From the NCBI GenBank assembly GCA_963556145.1, contig OY744473.1, positions 4,712,001 to 4,776,000 on the forward strand: a stretch of 64,000 nt of DNA, in the 5' to 3' direction. The stretch is from Hygrocybe punicea. Its lineage: Eukaryota; Basidiomycota; Agaricomycetes; Agaricales; Hygrophoraceae. Under the pieces are notes generated by a model. The model saw only the letters and a list, made by a program, of their open reading frames with translations, did not search any database and was not told the DNA's origin. Positions 1 to 10,560 of the stretch are shown here, piece by piece (position 1 is the first letter of the stretch; each line of letters opens with the position of its first letter). The position numbers and the translations under genes are program-made.

Positions 1-700
1 TGATGTTGTTGCTGTTGCCATTCTCATGGACGCATTGTGGAGTACACGATGATTTGAACCCACACCGGAGGTTGCCAATTGCCCAAACGGGTGTGAGTTG
101 CCTTATATGTAACCAAGATCTTACCTTTCTCAGTGTAATTGCATGGAGCACAACAACTGTGTAACACATTTAAGACCATGTAGGGATACAATGAGCCTCT
201 AACTACATCCTCCCCAAATTTTTTATTTTATTATGGCCTACATAGAGAGATATCCATGATTCATTAATACCTCCCTGCCAATTTCAGACCCTTAAGGTGC
301 AACATTATCAATATTGCTCTGAAAAATATGAGAATAATCGTGAAACTACTATGTAAAGTATCTATTGTATTGATAATCAGTGCCTGGCACTTGGTGGTCC
401 CAGACATCTGTTGTAGCCAAGAAATGACAAGTTCAAAGTAAAGCAGCTAGTTTGGATTTTGACTTCGGTTGAGGTGTGGCCCAGCCACAATGCACAATTC
501 TGTGCATTTGCTGGCTGCAACATAGGTCCTGGTCCACCAACAATCAGGCACTTATTTGTACCACAATGAGTACTTATTCAAGTACTCCTTAGATTAATTC
601 CAGACTTTCAAGACAAAGTTAGATCATTAAGGGGCAAATTCTGGCAGAGGAATGGAATAAATTGTGAATAGCTCTTTATGCAGGGCCAAATAAAATACGA
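1..700. other. Gene-free AT-rich stretch
   Basis: No supportable gene is seen. Read on the minus strand, the first 80 bases contain GGGTTCAAATC, which resembles a tRNA-type B box, but no partner A box or cloverleaf was recognised. The rest is ordinary AT-rich sequence. Confidence 0.4.
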
Positions 701-708
701 AATTTGAG

Positions 709-1480
709 ATGAGAGTAGGTATACTATATTTACATCTTTTGAGGGTCTCACTTGGGGTATACATGCCTTGTGGTGCATGCCAGAAGATTCAAAAACTTCA
801 GCCACACTTCCATGTTTGGCAACTCGAACCTGTTTGGGAAGTCAGCAACTGCCGGTTGGAGTTTGACTCCTTCATTTTCAACAACACGAAACAGGTGCAG
901 AAGAGTACCCGAGGTAGGTCTTTTTGTAATTTTTTTGTGAGTTGTGTGCTAATGATTATTAATGATTGCAGCTACACCCACAACAAACACAGGCGAACCT
1001 GAACCACAACCAACACCAGCCGAGAAAACAACGCCACGGCCACCCCAGCAAACAGAACGGATGCCGATGAAAATGACCATGGAAATGAGGCCGCGAGGCC
1101 AGGTACGAGGATGCGCCAACGACCGAGACAGATGGCCGAGACAGCCACAGCGGCAACAACGATGGTGAGGGCACATACAAGCCAGAGGACAGCAACAGGG
1201 ATGGAGACGTCCAGCGAGGAGACGACAGGATGACGGAGACGACGATGATGATCCAGCGGATGACGAGGACTGGGGGGGATGATGACGTCCACGAGGACGG
1301 TGGCGACGACGAGGGGAACAAGGGGAACGGGAACAACAGGGACTGGAACGCGGGGATGGGGATGATGGGGATGGGGACGGCAGAGACATAGATGAAGATG
1401 AAGACGACAGGTACAAGGATGGCAGAGACGTAGACGAAGACGACGAGGACGAGGGGAATGCAACAGGTATGTACATCCCA
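709..1480 (+). other. Degenerate exon-like low-complexity sequence with an intron
   Basis: A short open frame reaches a plausible fungal intron at 914-971 (donor GTAGGT, branch-like GCTAAT, acceptor TTGCAG). It then enters a low-complexity stretch rich in Pro, Thr and Arg on the plus strand and Ser, Pro and Arg on the minus strand (GA-rich triplets at about 1050-1450). A second donor-like GTATGT follows CAACAG at 1466. No conserved domain is visible. It resembles the exon-intron repeats at 10.6-12.6 kb and is probably decayed repetitive coding sequence rather than a working gene. Confidence 0.3.
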
Positions 1481-1710
1481 CTCTCCTCCCTCTCCTGCTC
1501 CCTCTTCCTCTCCCTCTCATTGCTGCCCTTCCCTCCTGCTTTCCCACCTTCCTACTTCTCCCACTCCCTTCTCCCACTCCCACCTTCCCCCACTCCCACT
1601 CCCACCTTCCTCCCACTCCACTCCCACTGTCCTCCCACACCCCTCCTCCCACCTTCCTCCCACACCTCTCCTCCCACCCACACCCACCCACCTGCCTCCT
1701 GCCCTTTACT
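1481..1710 (+). repeat. Polypyrimidine tract (CTCC/CCAC-rich)
   Basis: About 230 bases of almost pure C and T on the plus strand, with CTCCCACTCC-like degenerate repeats and later CCCACC. The overlapping Pro/Ser/Leu-rich open frames are a by-product of the composition. Confidence 0.75.
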
Positions 1711-2149
1711 ATTTAATTATGTATTTTAATAATCATTAAATGTATGTGTGTATTTTAAGTAATAGTGAGGTTATATATATTCCAATAGAGAATTGAGCAA
1801 TATTAAATAGAAAAGCACAATATTCCAAATGGGGTAATTTCTGGTTTTGCCATAGATTGTCATTAGGGATAAGTAACTCCTGTAATGGCTGATAGCTGAG
1901 AGTAAAAGTAAGATATTGTGCATTGTCAAAATAATAATTGTGTAATTTTGCTATTCCCTGAGCTTTTAATTATTGCATTCAAATTATATTACATGGTACA
2001 TTTATGTTCAGTACAGATTGAAATATTTTGATTATTTTATATATATGGCAGTTTCTGAATAAATATTGGGTTGAGCTGCTGTGAGCTCTGTCAATGCTGT
2101 CAACATTAAATTCATGCAGGCAGAGTGAGATGTGGCGCAATCTGTTGCA

Positions 2150-2960
2150 CTGACATGGGCCCACATTGCAGCAAAAGCTAGACCCTGGTCAAGTCATTGC
2201 TGCAGTGGGAGCTGGGCCAGGGTCAACTGAATTCTGCAGTAAGAGCAGGGCCATGTCAACACAATATTGGAGCAATAGCCATACCCTCATGTATCCAATC
2301 CTGCTACATCAGTGGGTCTGCAATCAATGCAATGCTACAGGACAGGCTGGACACCAGTCAACCTACCCTAGAGCAAGTGCTGGACCTGAGTAAAACAAGT
2401 GCTGCGGCAATAGCTGGACCCCATTCAACCCAAGCCCCACAGCAAGTGCTCGATCCAGGTCAACCCGGTGCTGCAGCAATATCTAGACCTGGGTCAACCC
2501 AGTGCTGCAGCAATAGCTGGAACCTGGTCAACCCAGTGTGGAAGCAATAGCTGAACCCTGGTCAACCCTGTGCTGCAGCAATACCTGGACCCCAGCCACC
2601 CTACCCTGCAGGAAGTGCTGGGCCCGGGTCAACCCAGTGCTGCAGCAACAGCTGGACCCAGGTCAACCCAAGCCTGCAGCATAAGCTGGTCCATGGTCAA
2701 CCCAGTGCTGCAGCAATAGCTGCAGCCAGGTCAACCCACATTGCTTGAACAACTGGACCTGGGTCAACCCAACCAATCCACAATAGCTGTCCTGGGTTAA
2801 CCTACCCCATGGCAGAGCTGACACTGGGTTGACCCACCCAGCCACCCTTGACCAGCAAGAGCTGTACCTGGGTCAACCTACCACCCCACATTTCCCCAGC
2901 AAGAGCTGTCTTTTGGGTTAACCTACCCCCCCAGCAAGCAACTGGGCTATGTGTACCTAC
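2150..2960 (+). repeat. Degenerate minisatellite, unit about 35-45 bp
   Basis: Roughly 18 imperfect tandem units built around GGTCAACCCAGTGCTGCAGC followed by AATAGCTGGACC. Units differ by substitutions and small indels and drift toward the right end. The block runs straight into the sequence at 3020-3455 that matches the right half of the hAT element at 13022-14170. In that element the matching internal position is filled by a different repeat (GCTGCY/GTTGCC). Confidence 0.75.
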
Positions 2961-3019
2961 CTTTTGCAACTATATCTGCGATTGGGTTAACCAAAACAAC
3001 TGGGTCTACTGTAGGGTTG

Positions 3020-3455
3020 GCATTGGGATCTATGTTGTGCTGGTGGTGTGCTCTTGATGTGGTTGTGGTCGAGTTTCCTGTGAAAAATAATATTAGTAAA
3101 GTTAAGATAATTGCCGAGACTTACCTGTATTCATGAACGCGACATTGTGTCGCGTTCATTTGCCTTGCGTTGTTGCGGTGTTGGTAAAGAAACCTGTAAT
3201 GGTCACATGATACTGTTTAACATGAAAAAGTAAGTAAAGAAATCTGAAAAACAAATGAAATAAATACCTTAAAAATATCCACATTCACGGTTTGGACATG
3301 GTTTGGAACTATTCAGGACATCCGGCAGGCCTCGAAACCCGGAACTGAACCCGCGGTCCGGTTCAGCACTTGGCTGAACTTAGACTGAACCTAGGGTTCA
3401 GTTTGGGGTTTGAACCGGGTTCGGCTAGGTTCGGAACCGAACTACGGCAACACTA
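3020..3455 (+). mobile_element. Right half of a non-autonomous hAT-type element
   Basis: This stretch is closely similar to 13737-14170. It shares the hairpin around TGAACGCGACA (3134-3158), the segment with TAATGGTCACATGATA, and the terminal segment ending GAACCGAACTACGGCAACACTA at 3455. That end is the complement of the TAGTGTTGCC terminus at 13022. No matching left terminus is visible upstream, so this copy is either 5'-truncated or has a diverged left end beyond the minisatellite. No coding capacity is seen. Confidence 0.7.
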
Positions 3456-3763
3456 AAAGCTTCAAACCGGAAAAAGATTATCACCCGCGAATCAAAGTCC
3501 AACATTTATGCAAAGATTGTTCATGTGGTGTTTTGTGTTGATCATGACAAGAGCTTTTGTGAAAACTTCCAAAACCATTCTGCCAAGTTCAATCGTGCAC
3601 TTGAGAACCAGTTGGGAACATAAGTGCCCACTGTGCCATTGGATTTGAATCGGTAAAACTGACTTCAATTTCTCAAGAAGAAATATCAAGAGTGGAAGAC
3701 AAGACTGTCCAAGACAGGAGAAGGAGTTCACCCCACAGCTGATGGTTTGGGTCCCCGGAACAT

Positions 3764-4056
3764 TTACGGTATGAATTTCTTTTGGTGTGTCGCAATTACT
3801 GAATATTTGTACAGAAGCTCTTCATAAAGAGTTTCCATGGTTTGATGACCTAGACGCAATGTGGAGCAAGCACCCAAACATTGTAATACAAGCCTCCACA
3901 TTGGAGTCAGGACAGCACTATGCTGACCACGCCACCCGGTTACTTTGGATGGGGTCTGTTGACATGCATTCCGCTGTCGTGCCATCCAACATGCCCTTCA
4001 CTGTCCCGTATACAACATTATCTGTAGTAAATCAGTATTATTCACGTAAGAAGTAA
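3764..4056 (+). other. Short open frame, possible gene fragment
   Basis: An 89-codon frame (3787-4056) contains a KEFPWFDDLDAMW segment that resembles the start of mushroom transposon-associated proteins with an FPW(F/Y)-D-LxxxW motif. No intact gene surrounds it and the complementary strand is also open. Identity is uncertain. Confidence 0.2.
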
Positions 4057-4194
4057 ATGCATGTGCACAACTTATATATGTTTTGAGGTCGTGCACGGAC
4101 CATTGGCAAAGTTTGGCAAAATGGAGTGCCAAACATCGCCACTTTTTGCCAAGCAATTTCGTGACTGTACAGTCTGTACTGACCCCAAAGTTGA

Positions 4195-4500
4195 CTATAG
4201 GACTTCACTTTTCACTCCTCCACAGGTCCTACTGGACTCCTGGTGGAATCCTGGTTGTCCTGGTGGATTCCTAGGATTCCTCCAGGAATCAACCAGGAAT
4301 GTCATTCCTGGTGGAATTAGATTCTTATTCCTGGTAAATTCCTGCCGGACTCCTGGTGGAATTTACCAGGAATGCAGACTTAGAATGATTTATTCCATGA
4401 GGATGGATTCCTGGTGGATTCCTGATAAAGTCCGGCACTCATTCCTGGTAATTCCTGGTGGTTTCCTGGTGAATTTCGGCAATTGAATTGCAAAAGTGTT
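4195..4500 (+). repeat. TCCTGGTGGA/TCCTGGTAAA repeat block, copy 1
   Basis: A degenerate array of 10-11 bp units (TCCTGGTGGAAT, TCCTGGTAAAT, TACCAGGAAT) in both orientations, so it can fold back on itself. It is preceded by TATAGGACTTCACTTTTCAC. The complement of a related sequence borders the second block at 12175-12215, which suggests that both are copies of one repeat family in opposite orientation. Further units occur at 4748-4800. Confidence 0.65.
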
Positions 4501-4600
4501 TCTGCCAGGGATTGAACCCATGACCTCCAGAACTCTAAACCAGCCACTCAAGCCACTAGGTCATTAGTCTTATCTTTAAGTATAGCTTTGAGCCTCTAAT
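4495..4600 (-). repeat. tRNA-like head of a possible SINE
   Basis: Read on the minus strand, this segment holds an A-box-like TGGCTTGAGTGG followed about 30 bases later by GGTCATGGGTTCAATCCC, a good match to the tRNA B box (GGTTCRANTCC). The spacing suits a type-2 Pol III promoter. It does not fold into an obvious complete tRNA and sits directly beside the TCCTGGT repeat block, as the head of a tRNA-derived SINE would. Inference only. Confidence 0.35.
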
Positions 4601-4799
4601 AGAGACATCTCCCTGACTTACACACTGACTTTTCGAAACCTTTTTACCTTTTTCTCAATAAATATTGACAATAGGGGATTTCTGACCACACAGATCAATA
4701 AATCCATATAGTGTGCATAATTTCCTTTTTAAGTAATATTTTCTCACTAGATCCATTCCTGGTAGATTCCTGATAGAGTCCTGGTAAAGTCCTGGTAAA

Positions 4800-6549
4800 T
4801 TTCAAAGACAAGCTTCAAAATTTACTATATGTTGCACTCTCCCACACATTTCTTGTTGCTTTTTAAGAATATCTCCCATATGAGAAAATAGCATAACTGA
4901 AGAAAGCAGTTGAAATTACTTCAAGTCTTTTACTTCGAGATTGATTTAATTCCACCCAACTGTGCATCCAGCTGTTCACAAGCCTACACTCAAAGTCTGT
5001 CCAAGTGACCATACAATAACATGAACATCAGAACTTATTTGTATTGAAGGCTCTCTTATAGTTAAGTATCATTCTCATCATATTTTCCAATAACCAGATT
5101 TGAGTCATTTGACCATTCAGTAAGCTGGATTATAATTTTTTGGCACATATACTCAATTGTACATCCATAATAACACCATGCCGATGGACATATTTTTAAG
5201 CTTGAGTCACATCTTGAACAGCCAAATGGGTATCCTCACCACCAAGTATTGGTACTACTTAATTCTAACCCTGTCCAATCAAAGCAGCTGGATCACAACC
5301 AACCAGTAATAATATCATGTCCTTGAGTCATGACTCCATTTTCTCCCAATATTTTAAATGCTTATTCATAACTGATTATCTGGCAGTACCAGACTTTCAT
5401 AATAGTTTCATTTGAAGTGGTAGAAACTGAATACAAAGATCTCTGAATAAATGTATGCCAGATCTATCAATGAGGAATCTGGAATTTGCTTTGTGAGTTT
5501 CCCTGAAAACTATTGTTCCAAAACTTATGGTATGTAAAGGCTGATGCATTAGAAACTATACATGCCATCAAGAGCCCTAGAAAATGTGGGATTCACCCAC
5601 AGACTATCCAAATTTGAGATACTTTATTGAGTTTAGATGATATAGTCTCATGGTGTCCATCATCTGACCTAACAAAACTCTGGTCTAACCTTCCTTCTGA
5701 GTTCCAACTACAAATTCTCACTGATCTTTTCTAATTGGAAGTGAACAATTCTGGAGGAAAGGTTGCATGATGAGTCATGCAACCTTTAGTATGGACAGTC
5801 ACTTGTGACTGTTCATACTGTCCATAGCCCTAGTGATATTCCTGACTATTCTATTATGAGGAAGTGGCAACTATGTCGTCAGAAACAAAACCCTGCTTGC
5901 CATTGTAGATAAAAATCAAACATATTTGTATTTTCATAGCATAGTACATAATTCATAAATACATGGTACCACATAGGAAAATTGCAAGGAAGATGAAGTC
6001 TGTGATGACTGGGGGTGCAAGAAAGCTTCCTTGTTTATGCAAGCAAGGTCATGGTAATTCAGAAATGTCCTGCAGCATTCAACCACCCCTTGTTGTACTA
6101 CTCTGACATTGTTCCTGTTCCCATCCAGCATCAGATGTTCTGTGTTCATTTCAATGATATGGATGTTATTGCCAGCCTGGTGCAACCCATACATACATGC
6201 TTTATGCTAATATTGATTTTTAGCTGGTTCATTCTTGTGGCAGTTAAACTTCCATGTAATCTACACACTCCTTCCACAGCTATGACCGATGTTTTTCAAA
6301 AAATGGATACATCATCCCTAATAAAAATTATAAAATAGTCAATATTATGAGGATATTTGAGTATGTGGATGACATGAAAGCCAAGGGGTCTTCTGACGAC
6401 AGTAGTTGATCAGATCAGTCTCTGCTCACTTATTTTACCAGCTTTCAATCAGCTACAATTCAAAGCTGAGTCAAATGATCAACTAATGTTGGCAGAAGAC
6501 TCCATGTCATCTACATGCTCAAATATCTGCATAATAATTAGGTATGATA
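4800..6549. other. Gene-free AT-rich stretch with twin hairpins
   Basis: No gene with recognisable features is present, and the short frames near 5934-6338 have no motifs. The one clear structure is a pair of adjacent inverted repeats at 5758-5787 and 5788-5819. Confidence 0.5.
5758..5819. repeat. Two adjacent perfect or near-perfect hairpins
   Basis: The first has 13-bp arms (AAAGGTTGCATGA and its complement) around a 4-nt loop at 5758-5787. The second begins at the next base, with 15-bp arms (AGTATGGACAGTCAC against GTGACTGTTCATACT, one mismatch) around a 2-nt loop at 5788-5819. Confidence 0.8.
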
Positions 6550-6692
6550 GGGCTTGTTCAGCAACTCGGTAACTAAGCACATTGATTGTTTCCTCAGACA
6601 TGCCGTATATGCCGTAGATTGCTGACAAACTCCGCCTCCTTCCGCATTAACTTGGCTTACCAGTGATAAACACTTCGTCGTTGCCAAGCTCA

Positions 6693-8341
6693 ATGGCCCA
6701 CTCAGATACTGATTCTGACCTTCTTGGCCTTGGTATTGATGATCTCGCCACCATTGGTTACTTCGGCTTCATTTGTAAAACTACTGTTGCCTGGGCTGAG
6801 GCCTACTACAACAAGATTGCTCATCACAATTCTGCACTCTCTGGTCGTGCGTGGGTCAATGAACTCATGACAGGACACCCTGATCATATCAAGATTGCTC
6901 TTGGAGTGCGCCTTCGGGTTTTCAAGGCCCTTATTAAGATACTATGCAAGATGGGGTATGGGGATACAAAACACATCACACTACGTGAGCAGCTCGCAAT
7001 TTTCCTTCATGCATGCATCACCGGCAATACGATTCGACAACTCGGTGAGCAGTTCCAACATGCCAATGGCACCATATCCAAGTAAGTTCGTTTACTGCCT
7101 TTAATTTCAATTTTAATGACCGTCTTATAGTTGCTTCCGTTGGATTCTCTACGCCTTTTCATCCTCACCTTTCTATACAAAATATGTCACTCTTCCAAAG
7201 CACGGTGACCCCATTGCTCCCGAAATATCCTCCAATCTAAAATTTTTCCCGTACTTCACCGACACGCTGGGCGCCATCGATGGCACTCACATTAATTGTT
7301 GCCCATCCAAAGCCGACCGAGCCACTTCCCGTAATCGCAAAGGGTTCCTGTCCCAGAATTGCTTGATGGCATGCTCTTTTGACATGCGTTTCATTTATGT
7401 TCTCAGCGGTTGGGATGGGTCAGTACCTGATGCTACATTTAGGGAAATGCAGGGGTAATCCCAGGATACATTTGTCTGTATCCGTACTCGTACTCCCCAC
7501 AGATACGGATGCAATATCCACGGATTTTACCCACGGATTCGCGATCAAAATGAGCCGGAGATCACCTGAAACAGTCAAGAATTGACTGAGATAGAGTCCA
7601 ATCAATGTTTAGTCTCTATCTCAGTCAATTCTTGACCATTTTGGATGATCTCCGGCTCATTTTGAAGCCCACGGATACGAGAATCTGTATCCGTACTCGT
7701 ACTCTTAAGAGTATGGATACCTGCGGAAAAGGATTTACCCTTATCCCTGCATTTCCCTAGCTACATTATACAACGATGCTCGCCACCATGACTTCTGAAT
7801 CCCTGGCAAGTATTACCTTGCCGATGCAGGGTTCGCTCTTACACAACAACTCCTGATTCCATATCGCGGTCAACGGTATCACCTCGACGAATGGCGACGT
7901 GGAGATCGAGCACCGGCAAATAAGGAGGAATTGTTTAATCTTCGTCACTCGTCTGCTCACAATGTTGTGGAACGATTATTTGGTGTCCTCAAACGTCATT
8001 TCCGGCTCCTCCTTCTACCTCCTGAATATAGCCTGAAAGTGCAAGCCCGCATTCTGCCAGCCCTCTGCGCCCTCCGTAACTTCATACGCCGATATGACCC
8101 CGATCATGCAGAGGATGATGAAGATGACGGGGACATACTCCCTCCCCACATCGATCCAGACATCTTCGGTCTGCTATTGGCAGGATTGCCGAGTCGTGCA
8201 TCTCGCGAAGCTGCAACTGACACGCGAGATACCATCGCGGAAGTGATGTGGTCGGATTACAATCGATTCCTCCAAGAAAGGGAGGCCCGTGAGAAGGAGG
8301 CCCGCGAGAAGGAGGTCACAGAAGCTGTGGAAAGGGTCTGA
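6693..8341 (+). pseudogene. PIF/Harbinger transposase, interrupted by a MITE and one stop
   Basis: This encodes the DDE_4/HARBI1-type nuclease that cuts and joins the element. Exon 1 (6693-7081) ends at a GTAAGT donor, the intron is 7082-7130, and exon 2 resumes with CFRWILYAFSS. The catalytic residues can be read in order: D in AIDGTHI, D in LADAGF and E in HNVVERLFG. The reading frame is split after GSVPDATL by the MITE at 7440-7759 and its 8-bp target duplication; without them the frame continues as YNDARHHDF. A TGA at 7796-7798 still breaks the frame just before IPGKYYLADAGF, so the copy is inactive. The acidic C-terminus (DHAEDDEDDGD) and stop at 8339-8341 are intact. Confidence 0.88.
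7440..7759. mobile_element. hAT-type MITE (320 bp), nested in the Harbinger transposase
   Basis: Terminal inverted repeats TAGGGAAATGCAGGGGTAA and TAGGGAAATGCAGGGATAA (one difference) are flanked by the 8-bp duplication GCTACATT (7432-7439 and 7760-7767). The 8-bp duplication and a terminus starting TAGGG are hAT hallmarks. The interior is strongly palindromic: GTCAAGAATTGACTGAGA pairs with its complement around a short loop, and GGATACGAGTAC-type repeats flank it. There is no coding capacity. A second, longer copy lies at 58026-58495 in the opposite orientation. Confidence 0.92.
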
Positions 8342-8501
8342 CACCGGTGGCTCTGTAATTTTTTTGCTGTACTTCAATTTTTTTATGTATTTAGTTGCTC
8401 AGTGCTCAGAACTATGCTCAAATATTTGTTGAGGGTATCATTCAAGTGTTACAGAAAAGTACAGAGTAAGGAATATAAAAATACGACGCCAAGTAAAATT
8501 A

Positions 8502-9752
8502 TTAGGGGGGAGGGGGAGCTACAAAGTCGGGAATTGCGTGGCCAACCTTCTCGAGCTCTCTCTTCACCCAGAGCTGGCGCAGGCTGTCTCTGCAGATACC
8601 AATGTAGGTTTGCGCCCGTGATGCATTCTCGGAAAACAAATCAAACATAGCAATCATCAAGTCATCGTCAAGGAATGTCTCCTTTTCCTGCAATATGTCT
8701 TGGGCCTCCTGCCTAAGTTGATTATCAGACCAGGCCAGTGGGGGCGGGGGTGGGGGCGAAGGAAGGTTCTCAAGCCGGCACATTTTGTGCTCGGATAGAG
8801 TACGTATAGTAGTGTTGAATGTAGACATTTCCTCCTTGATTCCGTATAAGGCAACAGGGCCTGTTATGCGAGCGCGCTTGGAAGAACTTCCCTTGGTAGT
8901 GACAAGAGAGGATATCGTTAGATCTGACACGGATGGGGTGGCTGAGTCCAGCGCGCTTTTGCGTTTCTTCCCCTTATCTGTTTTGAAGGGAGTCGGAGGC
9001 AGGGAGGAAGGGGGTGGGGGGTGGCTTTCATTGGATGACCCACTACGTCCTTCGGGATTTTCCTCTCCTGATGAAGACGGCGAACTGCGTGCCACATTGG
9101 GGGCAGACTGTGAGGGCCGGTATACGTGTGCCCCCTTCGCACGGGTCGGCATTAATTGCTGCATGTCAACAAAAAACTCCCAGCCCTTGTTGTGGAAGGG
9201 ACGGGCTTTCGGGTGTTTCTACGTGACTGGTCAACAGCATAGAGAGAATAGGGCGGACAAACATACCTCGATATATTGATCCCAGACTGGCTGAGTGTGC
9301 TCATCAATATTAAGCCCACGCGAGTGGTCCCAGGGCAAACCGGAGAGCCTTGTGAGGGGCTTAACATCATGATAGATCTCCTTTAACTGAATTGCAACAT
9401 CAGCACACGATACTGTCATTACAAGCGAGGATATACTCACCCTCCCCCATCTAGATTGACAAGAAGTGGCTGACTTGGGAATCCCCTTTTCAGCTGGGGT
9501 TTTGGCCATCGCAGCAGCAGCAGCATTCCATGTTGCCGCCTTAAAATTGGCACCATCGCCTGCTTCTGCCTTGTGCTGCATGAGGAAATCGATAAGGAAG
9601 CGGGTTTCATTGTCACTCCATCGTGCCTGTTGACGAGGCTTCTTATTAGGGTTCTCTTCACCTGCCTTGGCCTTTGGCTTTGACCTTGACTTTGAGGCCG
9701 ACATCATGGGGGAGGGGGGAGATACAACAATCAGAGGCAACCCCTCTGCCAT
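8502..9752 (-). CDS. Myb/SANT-like DNA-binding protein of the Harbinger element
   Basis: This is the second gene of PIF/Harbinger elements, whose product binds the element ends and helps bring the transposase to DNA. Three exons are predicted: 9752-9441, 9386-9267 and 9218-8502, with introns of 54 and 48 nt (donors GTGAGT and GTATGT). The join is in frame and gives 382 residues. The N-terminus has a basic segment (KSRSKPKAKAG) and a trihelix/Myb-type domain with spaced tryptophans (RWSDNETRFLIDFL, then SCQSRWGRLKEIYHDV). The remainder includes HPKARPFHNKGWEFF, which is typical of the family, then a Ser/Pro-rich linker and a Pro-rich end. No disabling mutation was seen. The gene converges on the transposase with about 160 bp between stops. 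Confidence 0.8.
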
Positions 9753-9856
9753 AGGAGCAAGAACAAACAGGCGGAGTTTGTCAGCAATCTACAGCATATA
9801 CGGCATGTCCGAGGAAACAATCAATGTGCTTAGTTACCGAGTTGCTGAACAAGCCC

Positions 9857-10020
9857 ATATAGCCATTTTCCAAAAAACATATGGCAACACTAACAGGAAG
9901 GACTATCCAGGATTTTAACAGCCCATATTTCACAAGTTTTTAAGGAAATTCCACACTTTTTGGTTCTCTATTCTCAATACTGAAAACTCAAATACAAGAA
10001 TTCTTAATATTTCAAAAATT
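9857..10020. other. Host flank with a hAT-like terminus
   Basis: Just outside the Harbinger right end the sequence reads ATGGCAACACTA (9881-9892), matching the end shared by the hAT copies at 3455, 14170 and 17455. No left partner was found. The rest is AT-rich with no gene. Confidence 0.35.
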
Positions 10021-10039
10021 AACTGAACAATACTAAAAT

Positions 10040-10280
10040 AAGGGGAAGAGGAGATAGGGGGAAAGGGCAAGGACAAGGGCAAGGGGAAGGGAGGAAGGGC
10101 AGGGGCAGGGAGGAAGTGGGAGGGGGAAGGGGAAAGGGGGGGAAGGAGAGGGAGAAAGTTGGAGGGGAAGGAGGGGGAAAGTCAGAGAGGGAGTGGGAAA
10201 GGGGAGGGGGAAGGGGTTAGTAAGAGGGAGAGGAGAGAGAGGGTCAAGAGAAAGGGAGAGGGTAAAGGGAGAGGGAGGTT
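10040..10280 (+). repeat. Polypurine tract (GGGAAGG/GGGAGA)
   Basis: About 240 bases of nearly pure A and G on the plus strand made of GGGGAAGG, GGGCAAGG and GGGAGAGG variants. It mirrors the polypyrimidine tract at 1481-1710. Overlapping Gly/Glu/Arg frames are compositional. Confidence 0.75.
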
Positions 10281-10313
10281 CCTACCTCGTTCGCAGTCTG
10301 GTCATCCTCATCC

Positions 10314-10346
10314 ATGGTCTTCGTTTGTTGGCGTTGCTGCTGCTGG

Positions 10347-10379
<33 letters not shown>

Positions 10380-10560
10380 CATCATTTTCCTTTGCGACTC
10401 TCGCGGCTGCCGTCGTCCCGTCGTTGTTGTCCTTCGTTGTCCCCATCTCTGTTGTGCCCGTTGCGTCCTGTTGCCTTCGTCGCCCTTGGGCCTATTCCCG
10501 TTCTCATCTGGTCATGAGTCGTTGCCATCCCATCGTCTGCCTCCTTGGCACTGGCCTACG
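10314..10560 (+). repeat. GCT/GTT triplet repeat and decayed triplet-rich sequence
   Basis: A (GCTGCT)n/(GTTGCT)n run at about 10328-10378 decays into GTC/CGT-rich sequence. Long open frames in several phases (poly-Cys, poly-Leu) reflect the triplets and are not taken as genes. Confidence 0.6.

Larger units (their letters stand above)
6550..9856. mobile_element. PIF/Harbinger-type DNA transposon, 3.3 kb
   Basis: The element is bounded by 87-bp terminal inverted repeats (6550-6636 and 9770-9856, two mismatches) starting GGGCTTGTTCAGCAACTCGG. It is flanked by the 3-bp direct repeat ATA (6547-6549 and 9857-9859), matching the 3-bp target duplication of the superfamily. It carries the two convergent genes expected of PIF/Harbinger elements: a DDE transposase on the plus strand and a Myb/SANT-like DNA-binding protein on the minus strand. 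A hAT-type MITE is nested in the transposase. The near-identical long inverted repeats suggest fairly recent insertion, but the transposase is broken. Confidence 0.9.

Noticed and set aside
972..1691. 239-codon minus-strand frame rich in Gly, Arg and Leu
   Set aside because: It overlaps the polypyrimidine tract and a low-complexity stretch, with no domain; composition explains the openness.
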